A program made the position numbers and the translations under genes. A stretch of DNA of 35,502 bases from Streptomyces jumonjinensis (GTDB lineage: Bacteria; Actinomycetota; Actinomycetes; Streptomycetales; Streptomycetaceae): contig NZ_VCLA01000192.1 in NCBI RefSeq assembly GCF_009600885.1, forward strand, positions 235,297 to 270,798. The letters are read 5' to 3'. The notes under the pieces are model-generated. The model did no database searches. It was not told the DNA's origin and worked only from the letters and a program-made list of their open reading frames with translations. This document shows, piece after piece, positions 7,074 through 14,750 of the stretch (position 1 is the stretch's first letter; every line of letters starts with the position of its first letter).

Positions 7074-7146
7074 GCGGCGATCTCCCCGTCCCCCAGGGTC
7101 TGCCTGACGGATCGTGCTGGGCTCACGTGCCCCGTACAGCCTCCGG

Positions 7147-7686
7147 CTACCGGCCTTCGGACGCCGTGTCGATCAGCAGACACAGCAGTCCGACCAGGCT
7201 TCCGCCGCTGACGATCTCGCGTCGGCCGATCATCGCGCGGATCCGGGAGAGGGGGATCCACTCGATGCGGTCCGACTCGTTCAGCTCGGTCGGCGGGCCG
7301 GTGTACGACGCCTCGTCGGCGCGGAAGACATGGTGCTCGGAGTCGGTGATGCCGTTGGCGGGCTGCGCGTACACCAGTGGACGCAGCGCGCCGACCCGCC
7401 AGCCGGTCTCCTCCTCGACCTCCCGGGCGGCGGTCTGCTCGGGTGTCTCACCGGGCTCGATCAGCCCCATGGGCAGCTCCCAGCCCCAGGTGTCGGTGAT
7501 GAACCGGTGCCGCCACATCATCAGCACCCGCCGCCGGTCGTCCAGCACGGCGGCCACCGCCAGATGACGCATCCGCACGACATGGTGCTCCAGCCGGCAG
7601 CCGTCGGGCTGCTGGACGTCGGCGAGCCAGAGGCTGACCCAGGGGTTGGCGTAGATCTGGCGTTCCCCGTGCACGGTCCACCGCAT
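7147..7686 (-). CDS. Nudix hydrolase
   Basis: A 179-residue Nudix enzyme. The Nudix box GLIEPGETPEQTAAREVEEETG (about residues 88-109) fits GX5EX7REUXEEXGU completely, so the metal-dependent pyrophosphohydrolase site is intact. The GLIEPGE form and RHRF...WELPMG region resemble NDP-sugar/ADP-ribose-type members, but the substrate is uncertain. The frame is open to 7731; ATG at 7686 (MRWTVHGERQIYANPW) is chosen because GAGGAG lies 7 nt upstream and the fold begins there. It converges with snpR, with only 73 bp between and no strong terminator hairpin. Confidence 0.9.
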   Translation of the reverse strand: MRWTVHGERQIYANPWVSLWLADVQQPDGCRLEHHVVRMRHLAVAAVLDDRRRVLMMWRHRFITDTWGWELPMGLIEPGETPEQTAAREVEEETGWRVGALRPLVYAQPANGITDSEHHVFRADEASYTGPPTELNESDRIEWIPLSRIRAMIGRREIVSGGSLVGLLCLLIDTASEGR

Positions 7687-7799
7687 TGCCCGACTCCTCG
7701 GAAACGAGACTCTGTCCGCTCTGTCGGGCACTACTGTCCCGGCCCGGGGCCCTGCCTTCCCACTCGACCGTCACCCGTGCGGCCTACCGGCACGGCGGG

Positions 7800-7841
7800 A
7801 GCCGGGAGCCGGGTGCCGGGTGCCGGGTGCCGGGCAGCGGG
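7800..7841. repeat. Heptamer tandem repeat downstream of the STAND gene
   Basis: Six consecutive 7-bp units (AGCCGGG twice, TGCCGGG three times, then a variant CAGCGGG) lie between the STAND gene stop and the Nudix start. Two further CGCCGGG units follow at about 7850-7863, up to the STAND stop codon. This looks like slippage-generated sequence or a folded RNA 3' end. Confidence 0.8.
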
Positions 7842-7864
7842 CACAGAGCGCCGGGCGCCGGGCG

Positions 7865-10800
7865 TCAGAGCGGAATGCCCGGCGCCGTCGCGCGGAGTCT
7901 CGTCCGGATCACGGCGGTGCTGTGCACGGCGGCCTGGAACTGATTGATGTCGGCGATGCACTCCTGGCCCAGGGCGATGTCGTCCTCGATGAGGTCCAGG
8001 GCGTCGCGGTACTCCCGTGGCGTCAGATCCGCATGGCACTCATGCAGCCATTTGACGCCCTCCTTGATGAGCACCACGAAGGCGTTGCGGGCGAGGCCGC
8101 GGTGCTTCCGGACCACGTCGTCGAGGTCGTTCAGCGCTTTCAGCGCGTCCTGCCGCAGGGGCAGGCTCGCCGGGTCCCGGCGGGCGGAGCGCAGCCGCAC
8201 CGTGCTCTCGGCGGTCCGGATGAAATAGTCCTGCTCGCCGCCCTGGCAGCCACGGGCCGCGGCCAGATGGTTTCTCGCGAGATCGAGATCGTCCATCTGG
8301 ATCTCGTACTCGGCGCGTTGCAGCCAATAGTGCGGATCGTTCCCCAGAAAAAGATGTGAGCCCTGATAGATCCTGCGCACGGCCTCCGGATTCAGCCCGA
8401 GGGTGCGCATCGTGTCGTGATTGAGCAGCCGGATCATGGCACGCCGGTCGATATGGTTCCGGTCCCTGATGTGCGCTGCGCGTCCCGCGTAGAAATACAG
8501 CAGCCGGCCGACCAGCTTCTCCAGATCCCTCTTCTTCGGTTTCAGGACCTTGGCCACGACGGTGTCGGCGATGGTCCGCTGCCGGCACCGCAGCCAGCCC
8601 TCCGGCGTCGGCACCAGCAGGTTCATGCTGATGAGCTGTCTCACCGCGGTGTGATGGCGGCGGCTGGGCTGATCCGGCAGCGCGACGATCTCCAGCAGAT
8701 CCGCCCTGTCGATCCCCCGCTTCTGGAAGATCAATTCGGAGTCCGAGAAGCAGACGAACGCATAGGCCCACTGGGATTCGGCGTCGAGTTCATCGAATTC
8801 GCTCTCGACCAGCTTCTCGAACGGGGTTCCCGAGACCACTTCGATCATCGCCGCGAGCAGACCCTGATCGCATCTCTTCCGCAGTTCGTCGACTTTCTGG
8901 TGCATCTGCCGGAACTGCTTCAGATCGCCGATCAGAGCGTTGCTGTCCAGTGTCTCGATGATCCCGCGGAGATCGTCGTCGCCGAGCAGCTCGTCGGAGC
9001 TGACGACCTCGGCGGGGAACGCCGCGTCGATCTCCTTCTCGCGGGTCGTCCGGATCCCGGCCACCACCAGCGTCTCGCCGTTGCCGTTCAAATCCTCCAG
9101 CAGCCGGGCCGCACCGCCTTTGAACAGCTGTACGTCATCCACGAACACGGCGTCGAAGCGCTGCTCGCGGGCCTGTTCGACGATGGCGCGCGGGGGGTTC
9201 GACGCCGCCCGGTCCACCCAGCCGACGGCGTCGGCGCCGGTGTGCAGCCGGTAGGCCAGCTGCATCAGCGCGGTCGTCTTGCCGGAGCCGGCCCGGCCCC
9301 TCAGCAGAATGATCGGCGACCGACCCTCGGCGGTCCGCGCGGCCCTGGCCCGAAGGGTGTCGACGAGCGACAGCGGCGCGGCGATCCGGTCCCGGACATC
9401 GCCCCAGGTGGCGTCCCTGCCCTGGAGAAACGTACGGTCGCCGGCCGGCGCGTTCTCCAGCAGTCCGGACACACTGAGCACGCCCACCCCCTGCTGGGCG
9501 TCGGCGAGCTCCCGGGTGAGCGCCCGATTGCCGTCCTCCAGCGCCTGGATGCCGGGCATGAGACGGTCCCGTACGAACGCGGCGGGGGTCATCCGGATGT
9601 GCTGGAGCCCGGCCTCACGCAGCCGTGCGCGATCCGCCGGGGTCCCTTCCGGGGTCACGATGAACCCGGGGAAGTCCAGCTCGCCCGGCGTCCACCCGAC
9701 GGCGCGCAGCGTCTCCCACAGGGCCGGGCCGGCCGGGGAGAGCGACATGAACAGCACGGGCTGGGTCAGCAGCTGCGCCCTCAGCCGCCGGAACCAGAGC
9801 CCGCGCGCGTCGGTGGCGGGGCCGGAGGCCGCGTCGCTGAAGTCCGGGAGGCTTCCCTCGTCGTCCGGCCGGCCGTGCATGGCGACCACGTCGAACACGG
9901 GACGGTTGCCCGTCGGGGGCTCCTCGACTGCGTTGACGCAGGACACCGTCTGAGGCGTGACGCTCCGGGCGGCGATGGCGAGCCTGTTGGAGCCGGTGAA
10001 GTCGTAGACACAGGACCACGGGGCCCGCAGCAGCCGGAGAGCGGTGCGCACCTCCCGGTCCGCCGGGAGGCAGAGCGCCCCGAGATGCTGCCGCAGCTGC
10101 TGCGGCGAGAGCCGGTTACGGGCGGCGGCCCAGGTCTCATGGAGCGGGGGAAGGGCCTCGGGCATCGCGCCGAAGGCGGCATCGGCCAGTCTGCGGTTGA
10201 GCTCGTCGGTGTCGATTGTGCCGTCGTCGTCCGGGCCCGACACCAGCACCAGGGCCATTCTGGCCGTCGCCGCGTGCCGGTAGAAGGCGTCGAGCAGCGG
10301 CTTGGCCTCGTAGGGCTCCTCGGACCGGCGCGGAGCCGGTACCTGGGGCGCGGCCACGGCCGGGCGCGCGGCTCCGACGGGCCGGACGGTCCGGCGGGCG
10401 GCGGTGTCGAGCAGGGCGGCGCGGTCCGCCGTGGCGTCGGCCCGCAGCAGAAGATGGACCCGGTCGGCCTGGCCGGGAGTGAGCACCCACTCCCGCCCGG
10501 GCTCCCCGGCGCCCGCGACGGCCCAGAGCGACGCGCCGGCGTCCGCCGGGAGCGCGGGCAGCGCGCCGGTGCGTCCCGCGCAGAGCAGGGTCAGATCGTT
10601 GCCCTGGGCCCATGCGGGGAAGTCCTGGCCGACCGCTTGGGCGAGCTGCTCCAGGGAGCACCCCGCCAGGGTCTCGTCCGCGTCGTCGGCGACCATCCGG
10701 AATTCGTCGGCGACCATCCGGAATACGGTGTTCACACTGACCAGTCCGATGGTCCGGCCATGGGACCGCCACCGTACGGCTCCATCGCCGGGGAGCAGAC

Positions 10801-11257
10801 CCCGGGTCCATCCGCCGATGGCCCTGGTCTCCGCCGTATGCCACTCGGCGAGCCGCGGGAACACCTGGGTTTCGAGGGGCCGGACGATGTCGTCGGCCAG
10901 CTGCCCCCGCCACAGCCCGGGGCTGATCTGCGGCCAGCCCGTGGTCAGCCCATGGGCCACCAGCGGCCCGACGGGGGTGGCGCCGCGGTCCCCGGGGCCG
11001 GGCACCGGGACGATGACGGGCGGGTCCTCGTCCGGCCGGGCCTCGAACGCCCTGGTCTGGAGCTCCTCGGCGATCCTCCGGGCCTCCCCGCAGCCGCCCG
11101 AGGTGCCGAGGACGAGGATTCCGTCCAGCCGGCGCCCCGAGGCGTGGAGGCGGTCCAGATCGGCGCGCATGGCGTCTTCGGCGGCGGCGCGGCCGGGCGG
11201 CTCCCCGGGCAGCGGCCCGAAGCAGAGGAAGTGGACGCTCCCGCCGGGCTCAGCCAT
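7865..11257 (-). CDS. STAND-type P-loop NTPase with degenerate phosphoesterase and SIR2-like N-terminal domains
   Basis: A 1130-residue protein with four regions. Residues about 8-230 resemble calcineurin-like phosphoesterases (GILVLGTSGG..., VPVPGPGDRG, RGLLPGDGAVRW, GNDLTLLCAG). The metal-binding GD and GNHD motifs are replaced, so this part is probably inactive. Residues about 320-540 resemble a SIR2-like domain: VYDFTGSNRLA (about 420) stands where active members have TTNYD, while MHG (about 457) is kept. The STAND NTPase follows, with Walker A GRAGSGKTT (about 655) and Walker B DAVFVDDVQLF (about 705). The C-terminus (800-1130) is helical and repeat-like, the usual sensor region. ATG at 11257 is preferred over GTG at 11260; it overlaps the upstream membrane-protein gene by 8 bp. 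The architecture resembles bacterial anti-phage STAND proteins; function here is inferred. Confidence 0.82.
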   Translation of the reverse strand: MAEPGGSVHFLCFGPLPGEPPGRAAAEDAMRADLDRLHASGRRLDGILVLGTSGGCGEARRIAEELQTRAFEARPDEDPPVIVPVPGPGDRGATPVGPLVAHGLTTGWPQISPGLWRGQLADDIVRPLETQVFPRLAEWHTAETRAIGGWTRGLLPGDGAVRWRSHGRTIGLVSVNTVFRMVADEFRMVADDADETLAGCSLEQLAQAVGQDFPAWAQGNDLTLLCAGRTGALPALPADAGASLWAVAGAGEPGREWVLTPGQADRVHLLLRADATADRAALLDTAARRTVRPVGAARPAVAAPQVPAPRRSEEPYEAKPLLDAFYRHAATARMALVLVSGPDDDGTIDTDELNRRLADAAFGAMPEALPPLHETWAAARNRLSPQQLRQHLGALCLPADREVRTALRLLRAPWSCVYDFTGSNRLAIAARSVTPQTVSCVNAVEEPPTGNRPVFDVVAMHGRPDDEGSLPDFSDAASGPATDARGLWFRRLRAQLLTQPVLFMSLSPAGPALWETLRAVGWTPGELDFPGFIVTPEGTPADRARLREAGLQHIRMTPAAFVRDRLMPGIQALEDGNRALTRELADAQQGVGVLSVSGLLENAPAGDRTFLQGRDATWGDVRDRIAAPLSLVDTLRARAARTAEGRSPIILLRGRAGSGKTTALMQLAYRLHTGADAVGWVDRAASNPPRAIVEQAREQRFDAVFVDDVQLFKGGAARLLEDLNGNGETLVVAGIRTTREKEIDAAFPAEVVSSDELLGDDDLRGIIETLDSNALIGDLKQFRQMHQKVDELRKRCDQGLLAAMIEVVSGTPFEKLVESEFDELDAESQWAYAFVCFSDSELIFQKRGIDRADLLEIVALPDQPSRRHHTAVRQLISMNLLVPTPEGWLRCRQRTIADTVVAKVLKPKKRDLEKLVGRLLYFYAGRAAHIRDRNHIDRRAMIRLLNHDTMRTLGLNPEAVRRIYQGSHLFLGNDPHYWLQRAEYEIQMDDLDLARNHLAAARGCQGGEQDYFIRTAESTVRLRSARRDPASLPLRQDALKALNDLDDVVRKHRGLARNAFVVLIKEGVKWLHECHADLTPREYRDALDLIEDDIALGQECIADINQFQAAVHSTAVIRTRLRATAPGIPL
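10683..10724. repeat. Perfect 21-bp in-frame tandem duplication inside the STAND gene
   Basis: Copies at 10683-10703 and 10704-10724 are identical. On the coding strand they yield the seven-residue repeat FRMVADE-FRMVADD near residue 180, within the phosphoesterase-like domain. Identity suggests a recent event that did not break the frame. Confidence 0.9.
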
Positions 11258-11984
11258 CACTCCACCTCACGGCCTTCACCTTTCCCCGGGGCAGTTGCAG
11301 CGTCGCGCCGTCCGTCGTGCAGACGCCGCGCGCGGGTTTGATCTCGATGAACGGCGTCTTCAGCGAACCCTTGACGATCGACCCCCGTACGGAGCCGGTC
11401 GCGCCCGTCTTCGCCGAGCAGACCGTGCTCAGCACGGAGCGGAACCGGGATTCGACCACCACACTTCCGGGGGCGGTACCGGGCGGCGGATCCGTCACGA
11501 TGAGGACCGTGAAGGTCGCCAGGCTCAGCGCGACGGCCACCGCCGCCACCAGGTTGGCCTTCCGCTGCCTCTTGTCGATCTCCTCGGCTTCCTGCCGCAC
11601 CTTGTTCCGCACGCTTCTGACCAGCTCCTCGCGGGTGGTCACAAAGCTGTCCTCGTCGTCGGGTATCGGCGCGGCGACGGCGCGCAGATACAGCACCGCC
11701 GCGATCAGCCACAGCGCGACCGCGCCGATGGCGAGCCCCTGGGTCGGCAGCGGACGGTCGGCCAGGGCGGTGATGGTCAGAGCCGCCATCAGCCCGCCCG
11801 CGAAGAGCGTGATCGTGGACTGAGCGGCCTGCGCGCGGCCCCGTGCGCTGCTGACCGACTGGACGAGCTGGGAGTAGTACGCCTCGGACAGCGGTGTGAC
11901 GACGGTGTCGAGCGTGTGCTCGTACTCCTCCCTGGGCGATAGGTCCCGGGAAGTGTTCTCCGGCGCCGTCCGGTTCTCCGTCAA
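11250..11984 (-). CDS. Three-TM membrane protein, partner of the STAND NTPase
   Basis: A 244-residue protein with predicted membrane helices at about 56-74, 83-103 and 143-163. A charged helical, coiled-coil-like segment (REELVRSVRNKVRQEAEEIDKRQRK) links TM2 and TM3. The C-terminal 80 residues contain two Cys (about 190 and 218) and probably fold outside the membrane. The TM1-TM2 hairpin preceded by a helix (EAYYSQLVQSVSSARGRAQAAQ) loosely resembles 2-TM effector modules such as SLATT; this is weak. The start is TTG at 11984, with AGGGGGG six nt upstream. Its stop overlaps the STAND start (ATGGCTGA), indicating translational coupling. A pore- or membrane-perturbing effector controlled by the STAND protein is a reasonable guess, not shown. 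Confidence 0.8.
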   Translation of the reverse strand: MTENRTAPENTSRDLSPREEYEHTLDTVVTPLSEAYYSQLVQSVSSARGRAQAAQSTITLFAGGLMAALTITALADRPLPTQGLAIGAVALWLIAAVLYLRAVAAPIPDDEDSFVTTREELVRSVRNKVRQEAEEIDKRQRKANLVAAVAVALSLATFTVLIVTDPPPGTAPGSVVVESRFRSVLSTVCSAKTGATGSVRGSIVKGSLKTPFIEIKPARGVCTTDGATLQLPRGKVKAVRWSDG

Positions 11985-12080
11985 CTGCTGCCCCCCTGGC
12001 TCAACCGGCGCTGAAAATACCAGAGTCGGGAGGGTCGGCAGCGAGGTGTCCCGGGGGTGGGGGCGCGGAGCCGTACGGCC

Positions 12081-12359
12081 CTACGCGTCCGGTTCGCGGT
12101 CGGCCAGCGCGATGCACTGGACGTCGAACTGGTCGGCGTGGACGGTCAGCACCTCGGCCAGGGTGTGCAGCGCGTGGGGATCGAGCGGGATGTCGGCGCG
12201 GCCCTGCGGGGCCCACACCGCGTCGCCCGCTTCCGCGTGGGTGGTCCAGGAGTCGGCGATGCCGCGCAGCAGTGCGGTGACGTCCTCGGCGCGCACATAC
12301 AGTTGTCCGTCCAAGCGGCCCCGGTGGACCGTGAGGCTGCCGAGTGTCTGTTCGTCCAT
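12081..12359 (-). CDS. Small conserved Streptomyces protein (DUF6213-like)
   Basis: A 92-residue acidic protein. The pattern LYVRAEDVTALLRGIADSWTTHA...LDPHALHTLAEVLTVHADQFDVQCIALA, two amphipathic helical segments after a short beta hairpin, is what I remember of DUF6213, a short actinobacterial family with no known role. ATG at 12359 is preceded by GGA about 10 nt upstream, a weak ribosome binding site. It has no signal peptide, metal motif or membrane segment. It shares strand with the STAND operon but is separated from it by about 96 bp. Confidence 0.72.
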   Translation of the reverse strand: MDEQTLGSLTVHRGRLDGQLYVRAEDVTALLRGIADSWTTHAEAGDAVWAPQGRADIPLDPHALHTLAEVLTVHADQFDVQCIALADREPDA

Positions 12360-12480
12360 ATGTCACATTCCAGCCCGGTCCGGGGCGACAGAGCAAACCG
12401 TTCGGCCGGGCGCGTGTCAGCCGGGGCTGGGGCCGGGGGGCGTGCCGGGGCGGTGTACGGGAAGCCCGGCAGCACCCTCA

Positions 12481-12506
12481 GCGGCTGTGTGAAGCCGCGA
12501 TATGTT
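12481..12506 (+). promoter_or_regulatory. Hairpin and -10 element upstream of the MarR gene
   Basis: GCGGCT (12481-12486) and AGCCGC (12493-12498) form a perfect inverted repeat around GTGTGA. TATGTT at 12501-12506 lies 6 nt before the GTG start and fits a leaderless transcript. The repeat just upstream of the -10 could be the operator of the MarR protein itself. Confidence 0.45.
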
Positions 12507-12512
12507 TCCGGA

Positions 12513-13019
12513 GTGCCCAATATCCCGGACAGCATCCCGGACAATCCCCCGGACGGCCACCCGGACGGCGACCTCGACGCGGCCGCCCTCACCCTGGCGA
12601 TCGAGCACTTCAACCGCTTCTACATCCGGCTCCCCGCCCTGGAGAAGCTGTCGTTCACGACGCTCTCCGTGCTGGACGCCCTCGCGTCCGGCGGCGGCCC
12701 GATGCGCCTCACCGAGCTGGCCAGAACCGAGCAGGTCAGCCAGCCCGGGATCACCCAGCTGGTCACCCGGCTGGAACGCGACGGCCTGGTGGAGCGCCGT
12801 CCCGACCCCGGCGACGGACGCGCCGTCCTCGTCCACATCACGGAGGCCGGCCGGCGGATAGGCCGCTCGCGCCGGCGCGACCGCACCCGCCAGCTGGCTC
12901 CGCTCCTCGCCCGGCTGACCCCCGGAGAACGACAGGCGATCACCCGCGCACTGCCCGCCCTGACCCGCATCGCGGACCTCGGACAGGAAGACCGGCAGAA
13001 CCGGAACGACCGGCGGTAG
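12513..13019 (+). CDS. MarR-family transcriptional regulator
   Basis: A 168-residue protein with a MarR winged helix-turn-helix: LSFTTLSVLDALASGGGPMRLTELARTEQVSQPGITQLVTRLERDGLVERRPDPGDGRAVLVHITEAG (about 45-115), where DGRAVL is the wing. An Asp/Pro-rich N-terminal tail of about 25 residues and a charged C-terminal tail (QEDRQNRNDRR) flank it. The frame is open far upstream. GTG at 12513 is chosen because of the TATGTT box 6 nt before it and because residues upstream look like translated intergenic DNA. No neighbour is an obvious target; MarR proteins commonly repress themselves. Confidence 0.88.
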   Translation: MPNIPDSIPDNPPDGHPDGDLDAAALTLAIEHFNRFYIRLPALEKLSFTTLSVLDALASGGGPMRLTELARTEQVSQPGITQLVTRLERDGLVERRPDPGDGRAVLVHITEAGRRIGRSRRRDRTRQLAPLLARLTPGERQAITRALPALTRIADLGQEDRQNRNDRR

Positions 13020-13037
13020 AGAACGACCGGCGGTAGA
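13004..13037. repeat. 17-bp tandem duplication across the MarR stop codon
   Basis: GAACGACCGGCGGTAGA is present twice in direct succession (13004-13020, 13021-13037), followed by GAACG as the start of a third copy. The first unit contains the TAG stop (13017-13019), so the duplication is silent for the protein. Confidence 0.9.
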
Positions 13038-13054
13038 GAACGGTCGCGGAAGAA

Positions 13055-13108
13055 CCGCACCCGGTCCGTCGAAGCCGCCGTGCTCGGCGGCCCGTGGACC
13101 GGGTGCGG
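13055..13108. terminator. Bidirectional terminator between the MarR gene and sodN
   Basis: CCGCACCCGGTCC (13055-13067) pairs perfectly with 13096-13108. The loop contains a second stem, GCCGCCG (13074-13080) with CGGCGGC (13085-13091). It lies between convergent genes. Confidence 0.85.
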
Positions 13109-13161
13109 ACGGGAAGGCGATGCGACCCGCGCGGGCGCGGGTCGGGCGGCCTCACCGGAGG

Positions 13162-13557
13162 TCAGCCCTTCTTGGTCTCCCAGAAGATCTCGTCGACGCG
13201 GGCGATGAGCTCCAGCGCCTTCTGGCCCGTCGCCGGGTCCGTCGACGCCTTCGCGGCCGACAGGGCCTTCAGGGTGTCGTTCACCAGCTGGTGGAGCTCC
13301 GGGTACTTCTCGAAGTGCGGCGGCTTGAAGTAGTCGCTCCACAGCACCGAGATGTGGTGCTTGGCGAGCTCGGCGCGCTGCTCCTTGATGACCGTCGCGC
13401 GGGCGCGGAAGTGCGGGTCCTCGTTGGCCTGGTACTTCTCCTGAACGGCCTTGACCGACTCGGCCTCGATACGGGCCTGGGCCGGGTCGTACACACCGCA
13501 CGGAAGGTCGCAGTGGGCGCTGACCTTCACCTTGGGGGCAAACAGGCGGGAGAGCAT
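13162..13557 (-). CDS. sodN: Nickel superoxide dismutase
   Basis: The 131-residue precursor begins MLSRLFAPKVKVSA followed by HCDLPCGVYDPA. This is the Ni-hook: after removal of the 14-residue propeptide, His1, Cys2 and Cys6 bind nickel and dismutate superoxide in the cytoplasm. The rest is the expected four-helix bundle of the hexameric enzyme, full length. AAGGA lies about 6 nt upstream of ATG. The maturation protease sodX is divergently placed 150 bp away. In S. coelicolor, nickel controls sodN, and a small RNA from the sodF transcript (s-SodF) pairs with the sodN leader; sodF is not in this window, so that control cannot be verified here. Confidence 0.97.
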   Translation of the reverse strand: MLSRLFAPKVKVSAHCDLPCGVYDPAQARIEAESVKAVQEKYQANEDPHFRARATVIKEQRAELAKHHISVLWSDYFKPPHFEKYPELHQLVNDTLKALSAAKASTDPATGQKALELIARVDEIFWETKKG

Positions 13558-13707
13558 GAGCTGTCCTTCCTCGTGATCGTCTTCTCAAGGGGGGACATTA
13601 CTCCGTGAGAGAGCCGTTTTCGCGAGTGCCCCCTGGTGCTTAGGACGAAAGTCCGGGGTCACCATGGGACCCATGGCCGAACGTACGCTGGGACCCGGAG
13701 GCAACGC

Positions 13708-14127
13708 ATGACCGAGCAGGGCCGGGAGCCCACGGCGCCGTTCGGCGTCGCCGAGGTGGCGGGACCGTCGATGTATCCGACGCTCCGGCACGGGGATCAG
13801 CTGCTGGTGCACTACGGAGCGCGGGTACGGCCCGGACACATCGCCGTGCTGCGCCATCCGCTCCAGCAGGATCTGCTCATCGTCAAGCGGATCGTGGAGC
13901 CGCGCGAGGGCGGCTGGTGGGTGCTCGGGGACAATCCGGCGGCCGAGGGGGACAGCCGGGTGTTCGGGGCCGTCCCCCCGGAGCTGCTGCTCGGGCGGGT
14001 GCGCGCCCGGTACCGGCCGCGCGCCGCCGCTCAGCGCTCGCCGCTCGCGCTCGCCTCCTGGGCCTTCGGCGCGGTCAGGCCGGTGCTCTGCGACCGCTCC
14101 GTCTCCAGGCGCTTGCGGGCCCGGTAG
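13708..14127 (+). CDS. sodX: Nickel-SOD maturation protease (S24/S26 signal-peptidase-like)
   Basis: A 139-residue serine protease of the signal peptidase/LexA clan. GPSMYPTLRHGD (about 19-30) has the nucleophilic Ser, and LIVKRIV (about 60-66) has the general-base Lys. WWVLGDNPAAEGDSRVFG is the conserved C-terminal box. It removes the SodN propeptide so that the Ni-hook can form. There is no membrane anchor, as expected for SodX. The start is ATG at 13708, 7 nt after GGAG. The last 97 nt overlap the convergent CGNR gene, and the C-terminal 30 residues may be dispensable. Confidence 0.93.
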   Translation: MTEQGREPTAPFGVAEVAGPSMYPTLRHGDQLLVHYGARVRPGHIAVLRHPLQQDLLIVKRIVEPREGGWWVLGDNPAAEGDSRVFGAVPPELLLGRVRARYRPRAAAQRSPLALASWAFGAVRPVLCDRSVSRRLRAR

Positions 14128-14660
14128 GCCGCCACATTGGCGCGGGTCGCGCAGCGGTCGGAGCAGTAGCGGCGGGAGCGGTTGGTGGAGGTGTCCAGAT
14201 AGGCGTTGCGGCACGGCGCGGCCTGGCAGAGGCCGAGCCGATCCACTCCGTACTCCGTCAGATGGAACGCCAGCCCCATCGCCGCGATCGCCGCGTACCC
14301 TGCGGTCGCGTTCGACGGATGGTCTGCCAGATGCATATGCCACTTCGGGCGGCCGTCGTCGTCCCGGAAGTCATGGCCCGAGATCTGCGGGCTGACCGGG
14401 AACTCCAGCAGCAGCGAGTTCAGCAGATCGACCGCCTGTGTCTCGTCCCCGGTGTCGGCTGCGGCGAAGACCGCCCGCAGCCTGCCCCGCACGGAGCGGA
14501 ACCGGGTCACATCCGATTCGGTCGCACGCCGCGCGGCCTGCATGGACGGGCCGAAGAGGTCCCGGATGGCCTCCACGGAGGTGAGGGTGTCCTTGTTGCG
14601 GGCCGGCTCCTCGGTGTTGACCAGGCGCACGGCATAGCCCGAGTAATAGGTAAGTTCCAC
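14031..14660 (-). CDS. CGNR zinc-finger (ABATE-domain) protein, probable transcriptional regulator
   Basis: A 209-residue protein with an N-terminal ABATE-like domain (SGYAVRLVNTEEP..., about 8-120) and a C-terminal CGNR-type zinc finger. In the finger, RLGLCQAAPCRNAYLDTSTNRSRRYCSDRCATRANVAAYRARK (about 141-183) supplies Cys pairs, with the usual CGNR replaced by CRNAYLD...RRYCS. The family is thought to regulate stress responses through DNA binding. GTG at 14660 is preceded by AAGGA at 6 nt. Its 3' end overlaps sodX on the opposite strand by 97 bp. Beyond the finger is a low-complexity tail. Confidence 0.88.
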   Translation of the reverse strand: MELTYYSGYAVRLVNTEEPARNKDTLTSVEAIRDLFGPSMQAARRATESDVTRFRSVRGRLRAVFAAADTGDETQAVDLLNSLLLEFPVSPQISGHDFRDDDGRPKWHMHLADHPSNATAGYAAIAAMGLAFHLTEYGVDRLGLCQAAPCRNAYLDTSTNRSRRYCSDRCATRANVAAYRARKRLETERSQSTGLTAPKAQEASASGER

Positions 14661-14750
14661 TTGTAGTCCTTACCGACGGCGGTCTAGGGTCGGTGTCGGG
14701 GAAGTAATAGACGATGACGCACTAAGGGTATTACGAACAGAGGGGTTCCG

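Noticed and set aside
8417..11341. 974-residue plus-strand open frame antisense to the STAND gene
   Set aside because: It lies entirely opposite a gene with clear P-loop motifs. Long antisense frames are common in GC-rich DNA, and its composition (Gly/Arg/Val/Pro-rich, no motifs) is that of a shadow.
11250..11984. Calling the 3-TM protein a SLATT-family effector
   Set aside because: The similarity is limited to a helix followed by a TM hairpin. No diagnostic residues could be confirmed, so only a descriptive name is given.
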